From Armillaria gallica (Eukaryota > Basidiomycota > Agaricomycetes > Agaricales > Physalacriaceae), in the NCBI GenBank assembly GCA_037576215.1, contig JBANDB010000011.1:2542001-2606000 (forward strand): DNA of 64,000 bases, written 5' to 3'. The notes beneath the pieces were generated by a model that was not told the DNA's origin, did no database searches, and saw only the letters and a list, made by a program, of their open reading frames with translations. A program made the translations under genes and the position numbers. This document shows, piece by piece, positions 43,401-54,085 of the stretch (position 1 is the stretch's first letter; the number at the start of each line of letters is the position of its first letter).

Positions 43401-43454
43401 ATCGTGTCGGAGTTGGATAACACCCATCTCGCGACGGGGTACAACACGTCGTAG
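40404..43454 (+). CDS. Extra 3' ORF of the retrotransposon (ORF4), unknown function
   Basis: 1016 codons in a different frame from ORF1-3, overlapping the end of ORF3 by 23 nt. A second Met at 40521 starts a signal-peptide-like segment (a KALK start, LLLLAVALA core, then GADA), making it the likelier start. Residues about 60-150 are rich in Pro, Tyr, Gly and Asn; about 210-380 are highly charged with a probable coiled coil (QELEDQRELDDLIRRREEA). The last 450 residues look globular (VQESINHIHTRQTGWQTTLRL, FHRISESVIMRYRDLAMHEV, WCQYVAHHF, YARYLAGIIFRPRYYVDFIW), then an acidic tail. No second membrane span is evident. It sits in the position where some retroelements carry an envelope or accessory gene, but no homology to either is recognised. 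Confidence 0.85.
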   Translation: MSANEQLRSKPLPTGDHGGAHKTIFTSDDPTVASCLRTTMSKALKSLLLLAVALAGADATSDDPNSGSQWPTQPFWFTGGPPASRTQNTTANPFAYGGYPPTQNAGQQNWPPPYAYQQFGPPAPFGYAPVHPQMLYGGYPPPNHPVPGIGAIVPPSQGESDHMAVDSPTQPRVPGLAQPSLNESSAGPSRLPQSNGTSVNDTRDTTPRPIAPNLARSRWRTPSVERDDRDRIHRTKDDSRAQRDRKGKGRASRQELEDQRELDDLIRRREEAREDERRMERARVRAERAPIPQHVIDMQARDFEEHQPDSTASALRDQISRNVDLTRRCEELEKMLSKRQLSPDGRYSQSAKRQRDARPYQFETRRRVEAEMDEYLAEGEDYPLPRRQWRERGRGGFLGQRGRESYPPSRGRDVRPDTRPVKQQADVVTLVPTRNQRLPEEDKHDAMLDSYDQRRFGGIIPDERISLEERIADLSSDLPAMPLSNGSYPNIPRANRSITDLIEGEGSSSEADDDEKPTNSIERARLFVERRNRRLRNPGRLPLWHRIFRPEGRLLVSSERDNSFRGMFGPGFAYDPRTNTMYADREAVDASRALTDGVMVPSPPNQDRRPNPRGFPMNIREVQESINHIHTRQTGWQTTLRLICEFHRISESVIMRYRDLAMHEVLEHFERDDRLTDLQRGMPRPYFVPLDPRYRRTGNGSVANGAGLAAPINGSLDDWCQYVAHHFRPGGLNPTGGIIMDMSYRVSYASVWGMVLLRFLHPSNAKNFYARYLAGIIFRPRYYVDFIWRWNRDRTGELPISVAAGSPILRRMVYHGAGENLAELDVIRHLASCAITQEMLDNAYPWALAWIDQHNSVHFRDVNRQLELERQSRLMQYGTPMVADAFRGWWSPDIGDTHRIRALLYYERYEYQPNSRVQTQDNPYWLLRGEDASFAWLNEFPPVMPIPNPRMSPEPFDDDVPMTPDAATVLDENTAEPAPNGADDEADMADDDSVAKDDEIVSELDNTHLATGYNTS

Positions 43455-43499
43455 GCGCGACTGGGAAATTTTATGCAGACCGCTGACGCGGCCTGATCG

Positions 43500-43506
43500 G
43501 GGGGGG
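43500..43506 (+). promoter_or_regulatory. Polypurine tract of the retrotransposon
   Basis: A run of seven G residues immediately before the 3' LTR, the expected primer site for plus-strand DNA synthesis. Confidence 0.6.
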
Positions 43507-43710
43507 TGTAAGAGGTGGTACCTCCGTATATGCAGATATCTACTAAGTCCATTATCTATGATTGTTTGGCATCGGCTTCGCCGATGCCCTTATATACTTG
43601 TTGCACAGCTTTAGTTAGAGTAGTCCTTTTACTTGTAACGTTAAACGTAGTTTACCAATATACGTTGGTCAAAGCTACTCTACGTGCCACAAGTACTAGC
43701 GACGCCTACA
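43507..43710 (+). repeat. 3' LTR
   Basis: 204 bp, identical by eye to the 5' LTR, followed by the target duplication GAAAT. Confidence 0.93.
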
Positions 43711-43860
43711 GAAATGGTGCTCATAATCTTTGAGACCCTCTACTATCGCACAGACAAATGGACGAAGGCGTCAGACTATGCTGCATAGGTTGCGTGTTTG
43801 CTTACACAACGTTCATGGTATCTCCCCGCCCAGAGACTACTTACTCTTGACAGTTCGGAA
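43711..43860 (+). pseudogene. Continuation of the interrupted F-box copy
   Basis: The text after the 3' LTR (GGTGCTCATAATCTTTGAG, then CTCTACTATCGCACAGACAAATGG, CGTTCATGGTATCTCCCCGCC) matches F-box copies at 54,110-54,240 and 60,835-60,960. A TAG and later divergence disable it. Confidence 0.7.
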
Positions 43861-45373
43861 CAGAGTTTGTGCCATTCGAGTGTAACCGCTCGGTAGTGCT
43901 GACACCATCTCTTACAAAAATCCTATACACGGCTTCGTGGACTGAAGAGTTAAATCCCATATCAACCAAGATGTTCGCCTAGTATCCGAGTCAGTTGCCA
44001 TACTAATGCAATACTTCCGCTTTCGTTGGCATGGCGCCACCATATTCCAAAATTCAATACTCTTGACCACACTAATAATATCACGAACCATGCCAGCTGT
44101 AGTGCCTGGACTTTACTACGACCGTTATCGACTCTTCTCAGAAGCTATTCAATTCAGTAATTCCGTCATCAATTATCCACCAACTCGTTTCCTTTCTCCG
44201 AGTGTAGTTGGGCGTCTATCTACCCACGGAGTCCAATAAACGCCCGCCTCGACGACGCTCGTCTGTTGGTATCTCCTCAACACACCTGATCTTTCTGTCG
44301 CGTCTCTGTGTTCAATAGATGCCAGGTGCATCAACATATAACATGTTAGGTTTTCGCGGTTTTTCTCGTGCTTGCCACAGCTTAAAACGTCGATTCCAGA
44401 TGATCCCTGGAACTTCCCGAAGCTGGATAGCGCGCGCTTGTGGCACATCAACAATACCCAATTAGTTTCGTTTGTAATAACGGTCCTTCGGTGAAGCCTT
44501 GAACCAAATAATAGTCAGCTTGAGCCCCAACTTTCCTTCCGGCGCGATACTAATATGGGCAGAAAAGACATACCAGGGACGTCAAATGCGATCGACGACG
44601 ATCTCGGTTAGTCTCATCCCCACAGGTCAATGATAGGAGAAGAAAGGAAATCGGGAAGCGCTAGGATCTTTCCGAGTTCTTGCCTAGGCCAAGGCCAAAT
44701 CTTCATTTCTTAAGCGCCCAAGAAGCAAAGCCGGCACGGCGTGGCAGGGACACTGAGAGAGGTAGCATGCGAGAGAGCGGAGGAAGAGACAATACCGGAC
44801 TTTACTAAGAACCTTATTGATCTTTCCCAGAAGCTATGAGAACTCGTGTTCAAAGGGACTTCATGACTAGAATAAAACTCTCATGTCCCTCAGCTTCAAT
44901 TCGGGAATCCCGTCATCTGCTAGTGCGTTTCCTCTATTTAGCTAGTTGAATGTCCATCTACTTACGGTTAAGCTGATAGAAACCTACTTCACTTGTATCC
45001 CTCCGCGCTCGGTAGGTGCCTGTAAATAAGTCAGTGCTATACTAACTAGGCCTGTGTATGTTGCTCGTCAATCCTAAGGTTCTTCCTCACCTTTTCCTCA
45101 CTTTTTCGCGGTTTTCCAGCACACATCACATTCTAAAGCATGCCATGTCCATTGATTCCAGGTGATTTCTGGAACTTCTCGAAGTTGGACGGTCCAACTT
45201 TACAAGCGCGTGCATATGGCCAGGTACTGTTTTAGCGCCCATATCAATAGAAGTGATCCTTGGATGCATGCCGAACACCGAACATCAACGCAAGTCTGGG
45301 TCAGGATTTGATATTTCAATGGGAGGAAACCTTCTCACCCCGTTGATCCCCCCTCCCCCCAGGACCTTCAGGC
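43861..45373. repeat. Gene-free 5' flank with a decayed ~0.75-kb tandem duplication
   Basis: Blocks at about 44,110-44,520 recur at about 44,800-45,260: GACTTTACTA-GA.C-TTAT, ATTCCAG-TGAT-CTGGAACTTC-CGAAG, and GCG.TTTCC. The copies are strongly diverged. The second lies just upstream of the EF-hand/ZZ gene, so this may be a duplicated promoter or an eroded gene copy. No coding region is supported. Confidence 0.4.
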
Positions 45374-48300
45374 ATGGAAAAACCCTTTACGGATCTTGAG
45401 GGCGGAGAGCGTGGTCCTGGTCCTGATAGCAAGGGCGTATCTGAGACGTCAAAGACTAGTAAGCAGCCGACAAACTGTTAAACATCTTGAGCTATAATGG
45501 CGATATTTAGGTGACGCCTCGGTTCCCTTCCTTGCTTGGTTTGAAGGCAACGAACAAATGCTTAAATCGGCTTCCAAATCCATCGATCTACTTAACGAGT
45601 CTTCGATCAATACACAGGCCTTTGACCACTCATTCGATTCCTATACTGATGTATCAAATGTTGTGCTCGAGGGTTTGGATCTGCTTTCTGGAGTACATCC
45701 AGCTGTAGGCGGTCAGTTACCACTCCCAACTGCGTATAACTTCTCCTCAAAGTGATTTTCGTTAGTGGCTGTTGTTGCGTTCAAGCTGGTTGTAATGATA
45801 GAAGCAAAGCGCCGAGAAAATGACAAAAAGGTGCACGTCCTGAGGCTGCATATGCGAGACCTCATGATTGCAATCTTCCAGTAAGTGTGACAACTGCTGG
45901 CATTGTCGGGATATGACTGACACGTTGAATATGCTAAGACTGCGTCGTTTCAAGGATCCTAAAGACGTCGGCCCAGACAACTTGACGATCAATGATCGGA
46001 TAGGTGACTTGATGAAAAAGATCGCGCAACATATCCGAAACACAGGCTCTGTCTGCGAGTTTTATCTGAAGAAGTCAACGATATGTATGTCTACTATGCA
46101 AAATCATTGTAACGAAACATTACTCATGCGCCATCTAGCCAGGATAATGAAATCCATACACCATCAAGGCGTCTTTGCTGACCATGTTGCGATACTCGTA
46201 AAAGATCGCGAGGATCTCGATAGGGCATTACAGATCCATATCGGCGTGGGTGTTGACTCTGCCAATGCCAAGTTAGACGACCAGGAGGCGATGTTGAATT
46301 CCATAGATCGCAAGATCGAGAGCATGTCAGAGAAGATGGAGAAGCTTTTCAGACAGCTGGAGACTAGCCGTGAGCGAGACGTACAAACATTTATCAAAGA
46401 TAAAGGTGGTGCGCAGAATTGCATAGACAACGAGGACTTACTAGGCCTGCTTATCGAGAAAAGTGGCAAGGGCTATGGCGACATCCTTGGGCCTCGGTAC
46501 GAGTCGAACAAATCTCTGTCCGAGACAAAGGATAAGGCCCGGAAAGAGTTGCGCAGAGAGTGGCAGGAGGATGTTGAGAAAGCTTGCGAAAAAAGCATGA
46601 AGTATTTCGGAAACAAGCTTGAACTCCAAGGTCGGGAGCTCAAACGCCAGGGTCAACAACTGCAGGACATCGACGATGCCATGCGAATGGGCCATGTCCA
46701 GATCTTGAACGCGATAAAGTCTGGTGCTCATGATCGTATCATCGACTATGTGAGTCGTGTGAATTTGTTCTGCTTATTGTCTAATCTCTTTCTTTTCTCA
46801 TAAGGATTTCAAGAAGCTCTGGGAAGGCATGGTATGCCTGATCTACTTACACCTCTTACGACGGACAGTTTTGACCTGTTCCTTCAATAGGCTTGGAATA
46901 GGAGCGTGAAGGCTAAACACCTTGTGCTCGCGCTGCATGATTATTTCATCGAGAAGCTCAGACCCCTCGGTCGACCCGATGATCCAATTCCTGCTGAATA
47001 CGAGAAGGATCGATGGACTTTGGCTTATTTAAATAGCCCACATCTCCAGCCTCTTCTTGAAGCCATAGACGATGACGCAACAGGATTTATTACCATCAGA
47101 GAGATTAATACCTTTGTGGAGTCAAAGCCTAAGGAATGGACGTGAGTCTTGTCTACTATACTTCCGCGACATACCGGCTCAAGCATTACAGGCCCCTTCA
47201 ATGGATTGCATACTGGGCTGAAGGTGAGACTAGCGGTGGCTTCTATTGTCCGTCTGGTAACAAGTATTTTGACAGGGTGGAAGATCAGTATCCATCGATA
47301 TAAGAAGCTTATCTATATGCTCATCTCCGCGATGTACAAAACGTGTCCTCGTGTGCTGCCTGCAAACCGTGATGCAGTTATCACATATCTTCGACATGAA
47401 ACCATATTCCAGGTCGACAAGCTTCTTCAGTCTACGCATGATCCGCCACCAAATGCCTTTAAAAGTATGGAATTGCTCAGGCTCACTCGAGAGTTCGATA
47501 TGATCGAGGGACAACGTCTTCAGGGCAACCTTGAAGCTGTTCTATACGATATTGATGCGGAATACACTGTTTCTTTATTGACTGGACCTGGGCGTATTGA
47601 GCGTGTAAGTGAAGCTACTCCGGTTTATCAATCTCACTAATCAACTTCAAAAGTATATTTATCCAATGCTCTATCTTCTTCTTAGGCGCCATTATGGAGT
47701 ACTCGAACTAGCTACCACAGCGATTCTCTATCCCGAAGAAATTCCTGACATGACAGCTTCGCTGTGGAATCTTTTTGCCGTAGTCGACCGAAGACTAGAA
47801 AACCTGGCATGTGCGTTCGCCATTAGGGCCCATTGCTGCAGCCAGAGAATCTGCTGACAACATAATTTTATCAGCAATTTTCAAGCAAAGTAATGTCGAT
47901 GTCGAGGAAAAACTCAAAAACTTTGCATTTGGCATGGTAGGACTTACTGTCTCTTTGGCTTGGATAATAAAATCTGATTGTACCGTGCCACCATGTAGTT
48001 CAGACTTTACTATGATAGCCCCGAAAGGGACCTATCCAGTAACGGAATTGCCAAGTACATCTACGAACAGTCAATCTTTGATGAATACAGTGTTGAACTG
48101 CCTGAAGTCAGCCTTAACGATCTGGTGTACGACACTCCGAGTCTTCCCAGCAGTGGAGCCTCATGCTGCTCTCCCGGCTCCCCTTTCCCTGCTGGTGCTT
48201 CTGAAGACCCAATACAAGGACAATGGGCTGGTCACATCTATGACGCACGTAGATCGAAGTTCGGCTTGATACAATTCAGTATTGACTCGTCTCCGAGTTC

Positions 48301-49793
48301 CGAGAGGACCTTTGTGGGGAAAGCTGTGACATGGCAGTATGCCATGAAAATTTCGGGCAACGTTGGGCAGGATAATCAGGTTAGGATTCGTCTCCACTTT
48401 GGTCGCTTCGACTCGGAGGTCCTTATTGGGCGGCTTGATGCTGAAAGGGGTGTAATCGAGGGCTGCTGGGGCGAAGATGCGCTTCGTCGTGCCGAAGGTA
48501 GCGAGGAAGAGAACGAGAAGAATAGTCACGAGGAAGCTCCGATAAAGGCGGAAGAGAACGAGGATGAAGATCCAGTGCTCAAGGATGTCGATGAGGTTGT
48601 GGCTGCTTCTAAAGGTGTGGATGGAGAAACCGCTACACATTTGTTCTCCGTCGAACGCCCGCCCCCTTGTGGCGATTCCTGCCTAGCGGCCCGCTTGGTT
48701 CTTCTGTGGCTGCAGGAAGCCTCGCCCGTGCGCGATGGAACTTCGCTCTGAAGTGTGTGTTAGACCAAATCAGGAGGGAAAATTCTCCTGGGGAATACTT
48801 TGCGGAACGATTCATCGAAGCAGGTCGGTTTATTGTCCTGGCCCGTAGAGAACTCTACGAAGCCGAGGATTATTGCCCTCGCCTGAGCGACTTGTCTGAA
48901 GAAGAGGAAGAAGAATTGGAATGGCTAAAATGCGCAATTTTCCCGGAGTTTAGTGGGCCATACTATGCGCTTGTGACTGATGCAATAAACCGACATATAT
49001 ATCCGTGAGTCATTGGCTTCAGATCTTCACTGTTTCCCTCATGCTCAACGTTCATGATCTTGCTAGTAATTACGGCTGTGATTCTTGTGATGGCGGTATT
49101 GTGGGAAGCAGGTGGGCTTGCCTCACCTGCATAAACGATTCATTCACGGATACGGTTGACCTATGCTCGAGTTGCGTCGAAGAGAGTGTCGAGATACGCG
49201 GGTTTGTCCATGATGCTTCTCATGTTCTGCTGAAATGCGATACCTATGTTCTGGACGCCCATTGGCGGTGGATAATTCCTCGGGCCCGTTCGATGGTGGT
49301 TCAGATCAAGAAGAAACTCCGTTCTCGTTCCGAGGGACGTGCTGAGCCCGCCGAGTCGAGTAATCTACTAGATGACAGCCCTCAGCCGAAGAAGGAGACC
49401 ACGACCATAACTGAATCTCTCACTTGCCAGACTTGTTCAGAGGAGGTATCGTTACCTTGTTGGGTACGCATAGATTCTTATTGTATGTGTTCATTTTTTG
49501 CACTTTCTACGTACCTTACACCGTTGATAGGGGCAGATAGTGAGAATTGTCTCTGCGACAAATGCGAATCCGAGAGTAAGCCACCGGCAAACGATTCCCC
49601 CGAGTTCGGCCTACCGCTGCTACGACTCAGAATTGGCGATGATGACGCACCGGTGGAGGTTGTTACCGTGGAGTCCCGGTTGGCAGCCCTTGAAAAAAAA
49701 TTCGACGAGCGTTTATCTGTATTGACAAAGCTTCTGGAGAAGCTCACCAGCAATTCACCTCCTAATGGGGGGGCAAATCCAGGAGGGTTTTAG
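45374..49793 (+). CDS. EF-hand and ZZ zinc-finger protein of a basidiomycete expanded family
   Basis: Fourteen exons: 45374-45458, 45511-45711, 45766-45880, 45939-46084, 46139-46749, 46805-46831, 46891-47141, 47192-47223, 47276-47604, 47654-47810, 47875-47936, 47999-49004, 49067-49482, 49531-49793. The N-terminal half is helical and coiled-coil rich (DRKIESMSEKMEKLFRQLE, GRELKRQGQQLQDIDDAM). An EF-hand-like loop DDDATGFITIREINTF follows (about residue 550), then WIAYWAEGW. An acidic linker (EEENEKNSHEEAP) precedes a ZZ-type finger: YGCDSCDG, RWACLTC, DLCSSC, HDASH. A C-terminal CxxC cluster (LTCQTC, NCLCDKC) and a coiled coil end it. Exon 12 changes frame near 48,630: either a 1-nt deletion, or a weak 44-bp intron (48643-48686) restores 1218 codons. 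Probably a cytosolic Ca/Zn-binding scaffold; role unknown. Confidence 0.75.
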
Positions 49794-52413
49794 TGGATGG
49801 AGACGAAATGGCACTACGATCACGAGGATTTGTATGGCTGTTGGAGGATTTGAACCCATTGGAGACGCGTTGTTTACTCTTGTACATTATTATGTCTATG
49901 CCTTGCTTATATCGAAATTCCCTTTACGAACATACATGCTCATCGGTGGGAATATCGGCTGAACTTAGCGGGAGTGCCATGGTATGCACAAGGGGCCAAC
50001 GCAAGCGTGGCAAGACCGAGTCCTCTGGTATTTTTGGGAAGTCTAGAAGCTATCAACCTTCAAAAGATGCAGTAACAATGACGATAGGGCCATTGTCTAG
50101 GGGTCAAATTTTGGCCGCGAAGCCTAAAAAATACTTAGTTCACATTCATCATTTGTCGCTTCATTCGGCAACTCACTATATGTCGCAGCCTTGCTAGCAA
50201 TCCCTTAGGCAAAGGCTTCTGAGGTCCCCGTATTGGACCCGTACGGGACATAAAGCAGTGACGCTTTACTATCCGTTTGCATCGCTATGCGAGGATGGGG
50301 AGTTTGCCATTTGGACGTTTCTGGATCGTCACATGCTCTCTTGATGCCAACGGCCGTCGGCAGATACTGAAGAAAAACATGAGACCCGTTGGTGCGTAGC
50401 TTGCGTGCATCTTGAGTGATGGTCAGAGACCAGCTTATCTGAAGGGTGTACGAAGGGTCGGCCAATGATAGGTCGAACTTTTAGATGACAGATGTGAGTA
50501 CTAACATCACCTCCTGCCATGCGAAAGGACACCCGATACATCCTCTCAAACCGAAACAAACTGATGACCGTAGTACGAGTCACGACTGAAAAGCATTACA
50601 GTATAGAAAGAATTCAGTCTGGTTGGGATATCAGCAATAATTTTTTCATGAAACAGGTTATAGATTCCACCGATAAGACATGGAACAGTACATGTCGGTA
50701 TTCAGAGCAACTCGAGTAAAGTTGGTGGCAGGATCGACGACTCTGTTTGGTCGAAATTTTTGGGAAAAGCAATCAAGACACCTTAGTCGATGAGGTAGAC
50801 AAAGGACAAGGCAAACGAACCTTGAGGAGTAGCTGAGCGCAGATATCCTTCATGTCATCTAACATGCCACACACGAATACGGAATAACAACGTCTACATA
50901 CGAGCAATACCCTAATATGACTCATCACCCAAAGCCTGCAAAACATTGTCAGTCACCGATAATTTGAGCCAGATGTAGAAGCGCATTGCGGTGAATAAAC
51001 CATCACCAATGAGGTTCCAGACTTCATACGAAGCGGGCGTGAAGCCCTTCTTAAACCTCTTGTCATTTGATACCTCGGGCCTCATTCGCCAGGGCATGCG
51101 AGTCGACACTTATTGTTTTTCGTGCCTGTAGGCGGTCAGTATATCCCGGAACTAGACAGGTGGGTAGTATACCTACTTAAGAGACCAAGCTGGTAGATCT
51201 CACTGTATGTCTTGGTGTTTCTAACTGCGCCTTGAAATAGACAAACACACAAGAGCGTGTAAGCGGACAAGGTTGAAGGCGGAAGTGAATGCTAAGAGCA
51301 TAGCAGTAGAGGGGCAGAGGATGAACCTGAAGGCTGAAGTGCGAGGTGGGCTACTAGAGGTGAAATTGTAGCATACACAAGTCATATCCATCAGAGAATA
51401 ATACAGAGAATACAAAGCCAAAAAGTAACCTACGGCGAAGAGGCGATTTGAGCATTGAGGCTCAAACTAGGCTCAAACGGGCATAAATGAATTCACCGAA
51501 TGATGTATAAGCAGCGTAGAAGAAAAGGTCACATGATGTCATCCAAAAAAGGCAGGGGAATCAAACGGCACAGCCACCCTGAAAAGCTCTTAAAGTTGCA
51601 AAGACCGGATCCTGTATACACAGGACTCGGAAATCTTCCTCGGCAAGGGTCTGGTTTGTTCGGCTGCCAGGCACGGCCAGTTTTTGGAATACCAACACGA
51701 ACCGGCTTTCTCGCCGTTGTTTGGCACGTTTTTGAACCGCTAGAATAGCTTGTCAAGTCTCAAGGACATGGCAATATGCTAGTGCATGTAGCCCGCCACG
51801 ACCCACAAACATATGTAGGATTAACTAGCACAACAATGCAAGTTCAAGCCGTTCCTACTGTAGTCGGGACTTCAGCACCACACATGTATCTGGAGACGGA
51901 AAGAATGAAGTGATATAAGATCATAGAGTGGATAGACGCCGGATTTCAGGTCAATTCGATAACCTGACAGTCGGATCTTGATATCACCAAAGATTTCTGG
52001 GCTCAAAACCACTGAACAATAGACAGAGATGTGTTATCATGGTCCTGATAGAGCTCTCCATGCGTCTAAGGGAAAGAACCTCAGCAGGGGGGGGGGGGGC
52101 GGAGGGCGGAAGATGGGGTTGCGTGCCGAGCTGGAAACAGCATTTCTTCGGTAGATTGCCCTCCCCTCTCCCAAAAGAAAATGCATTCAAATCAATGACC
52201 GGACACTAAGGCAATTTATGTTCAAGATAGCTTAGATTATAGGTCGTACAGGGCCAAGAAACACGTAAAACACAATGAGAAAACATCGGTTCGTGTTGGC
52301 TTCCAAAAACGGCGCCAAAAACTGGCCGAACAGACCCTAAGCAAGGGGACTACTTAAAACCGAGTTTCATTTATCACGGCAAAAACACCGCCTAGCAAAC
52401 ACGCCCCCACTTT
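49794..52413. other. 2.6-kb region with no supported gene
   Basis: Small open frames only. The pieces IGDALFTLVHYYVYALL (frame near 49,850, +) and IGDGLFTAMRFYIWLKL (near 50,990, -) resemble each other weakly and could be remnants of related hydrophobic segments. A G12-type run lies at about 52,088-52,099. Confidence 0.35.
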
Positions 52414-52905
52414 TCAGACCGATAGTCCACCCCTAATCCTCGCCTGGTCACAAAAACGAGCGAGGGAAAAGAAAGCTATGGTTGAAGAAACAGCAAACTC
52501 GTTTTTTCTCAGGACGACAGGCAGTACGTAGCCTCCTTTTAGTGGCATACAGTTGTGATAGAGGTGATGGCCTGCATCATCGACGTCTTCTTCTTGAAGT
52601 GTGGGGTCCACCAGTGATATAGCCTCTTGTCGGGAGGTGGCAGAGTGCCATACATCGGTGGCGAGAGTACCGTTGATAATCGCTGAGAGGACGGACCGCG
52701 GGTGGGGAGCGCAGGGTCCTCGAAAGTCTTCAACACGCCATCGGTAGAGAGAGTCAATGGTTTTCAACGACGCCTTGGATGGAGGAGCTCCATTTTATCG
52801 ATCTGAGTAGTAGTTAGCGTAGCATCGTATTCTGTCTTTGATTTTGGCTTGATGATACAGCGCGGTCCAAGATACGACCATTCGTAGAGTGGTCATGGAC
52901 ATGGT
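52414..52905 (-). pseudogene. Decayed AFFALAHF-family copy
   Basis: The frame at 52414-52767 preserves TIDSLYRWRVEDF, SVLSAIINGTL, EAISLVDPTL, EDVDDAGHHLY and STIAFFSLARFCDQARI. The 5' coding part is reduced to a short block near 52,840-52,905, with the coiled-coil region deleted. Confidence 0.7.
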
Positions 52906-52959
52906 TTGAAAGATAGTGCTAAGAGCACACAGTCTAAATAAGTTTCATTTCAGGAACGC

Positions 52960-53375
52960 GCATATTATATCAGCTGGGCCGGCACATTCCCACTTTTCAA
53001 GCGATACTCCACCTAATTCGGTCGCAGGAACGAATGAAAGAATGCAGCGACCGAGGGAAGAGAAAGTCGGTCGTTTCTCAGGACAACGGGTTCCATGTGC
53101 CCTTGGAGTCGGAGTCGGTCACGGCAGGAGTTGTAGAGATCATGGCTGGCTTTATCAACATCGAGTTATGCGGTCTACGAGGGAGATGGCCTGTTTTTTG
53201 CGGGAAAATTGTGATAGAGGCCCGAGGTTTCCGGTGAGGTAGATATATCAAGAGTGCCCGTTGAAAATCATAGAGAAAACAGACCGGGGTTGGGCAATAG
53301 ATCGGTATCTCAACACCCTGGTAGAATACATCGTCCCATAATCTGTTGTCGTCCCTGTTTGCGTGCTTCATCCTA
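52960..53375 (-). pseudogene. Decayed AFFALAHF-family copy (3' part)
   Basis: This matches the 3' part of the family by its nucleotide blocks (GGAGTTGTAGAGAT-ATGGCTGGCTTT, TACGAGGGAGATGGCCT). Frames are broken. Confidence 0.55.
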
Positions 53376-53389
53376 CATATCATCACGGC

Positions 53390-53760
53390 CAGAAATTCTC
53401 GTAAGGTTTTCTAGACTCTGAACTCGTCCGATCGCAGGAATGAATAAAAGAATGCATTGACTGAGAGAGAAAATCGGCCTTTCTCAGGACGACAGGTTTC
53501 ATGTGTCCTTGGAGTAGGAGACAATCACGGCAAGAGTCATAGAAATTATGACTACCAGATTTACCAACAATCAACATCGTCTCCGGCGAGTACGCGGTCT
53601 ACGAGGGAGATGGCCTGTTTTTCGGGAATATCGTGATAAAAGCACGTAGTTTTCCGGTGAGGTGTCGAGAGTGCCATCGATCACAGAGAGAGCAGACTTG
53701 ATGTTGGTAGAGAGTCGTCCTAGAGTGCTCTCGAGATGGAGTCGGTGATGGCATCTGGGA
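53390..53760 (-). pseudogene. Decayed AFFALAHF-family copy
   Basis: A second nearby copy with the same 3' blocks (GCAGGAATGAATAAAAGAATGCA, TACGAGGGAGATGGCCTG) and fragments of LYHD/VDVAG coding. No open frame survives. Confidence 0.55.
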
Positions 53761-53859
53761 ATATGCATATGCACGCATACAATGGAGTCTCGGCAGACAG
53801 GTTCCTCCGAGCTCAGCGACTTGGTAGAGAGGGCAACAAATCAGTATCTCAACACCCTG

Positions 53860-54085
53860 GTAGAATCCATGTACCTCAACGTCCCATAAGCTTTTCTCAT
53901 CTCTTGTCGAAGCTCGTAGGAGGCCTTGAGTCGAGTCGTTGCACGTTCGTGGATGTCATTGTACGTGTCCATGATGGCCTTGTAGTCGATGGAGATCGCG
54001 TTGTAAGGGATGTTTGGGATACGTAGGCGCCGAGCGAGCCATGCGATGATGGAATGGTGCAAGGAGTATCGGAATTTGCCGAACA
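53860..54085 (-). pseudogene. 5' part of an AFFALAHF-family copy, head-to-head with the F-box gene
   Basis: Read on the minus strand it gives FGKFRYSLHHSIIAW, RLRIPNIPYNAISIDYKAI and coiled-coil-like SYELRQEMRK. It lacks a clear ATG; the region overlaps the F-box start at 54086. The same arrangement recurs at 29.7 kb and 60.8 kb. Confidence 0.55.

Larger units (their letters stand above)
32484..43710 (+). mobile_element. Ty3/gypsy chromovirus-type LTR retrotransposon, 11.2 kb, full length
   Basis: It is bounded by two 204-bp LTRs (TGTAAG...CCTACA), identical by eye, and a 5-bp target duplication GAAAT (32479-32483 and 43711-43715). Order: LTR, Gag-protease ORF, RT ORF, RNase H-integrase-chromodomain ORF, an extra long ORF, a G-run polypurine tract (43500-43506), LTR. 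The order PR-RT-RH-INT and the C-terminal chromodomain place it in the chromodomain Ty3/gypsy group. No TGG-type primer-binding site is obvious after the 5' LTR. LTR identity means recent insertion. It interrupts an F-box relic. Confidence 0.95.

Noticed and set aside
52085..52100. G12 run
   Set aside because: Simple homopolymer without associated structure or gene; likely of no function and prone to sequencing error.
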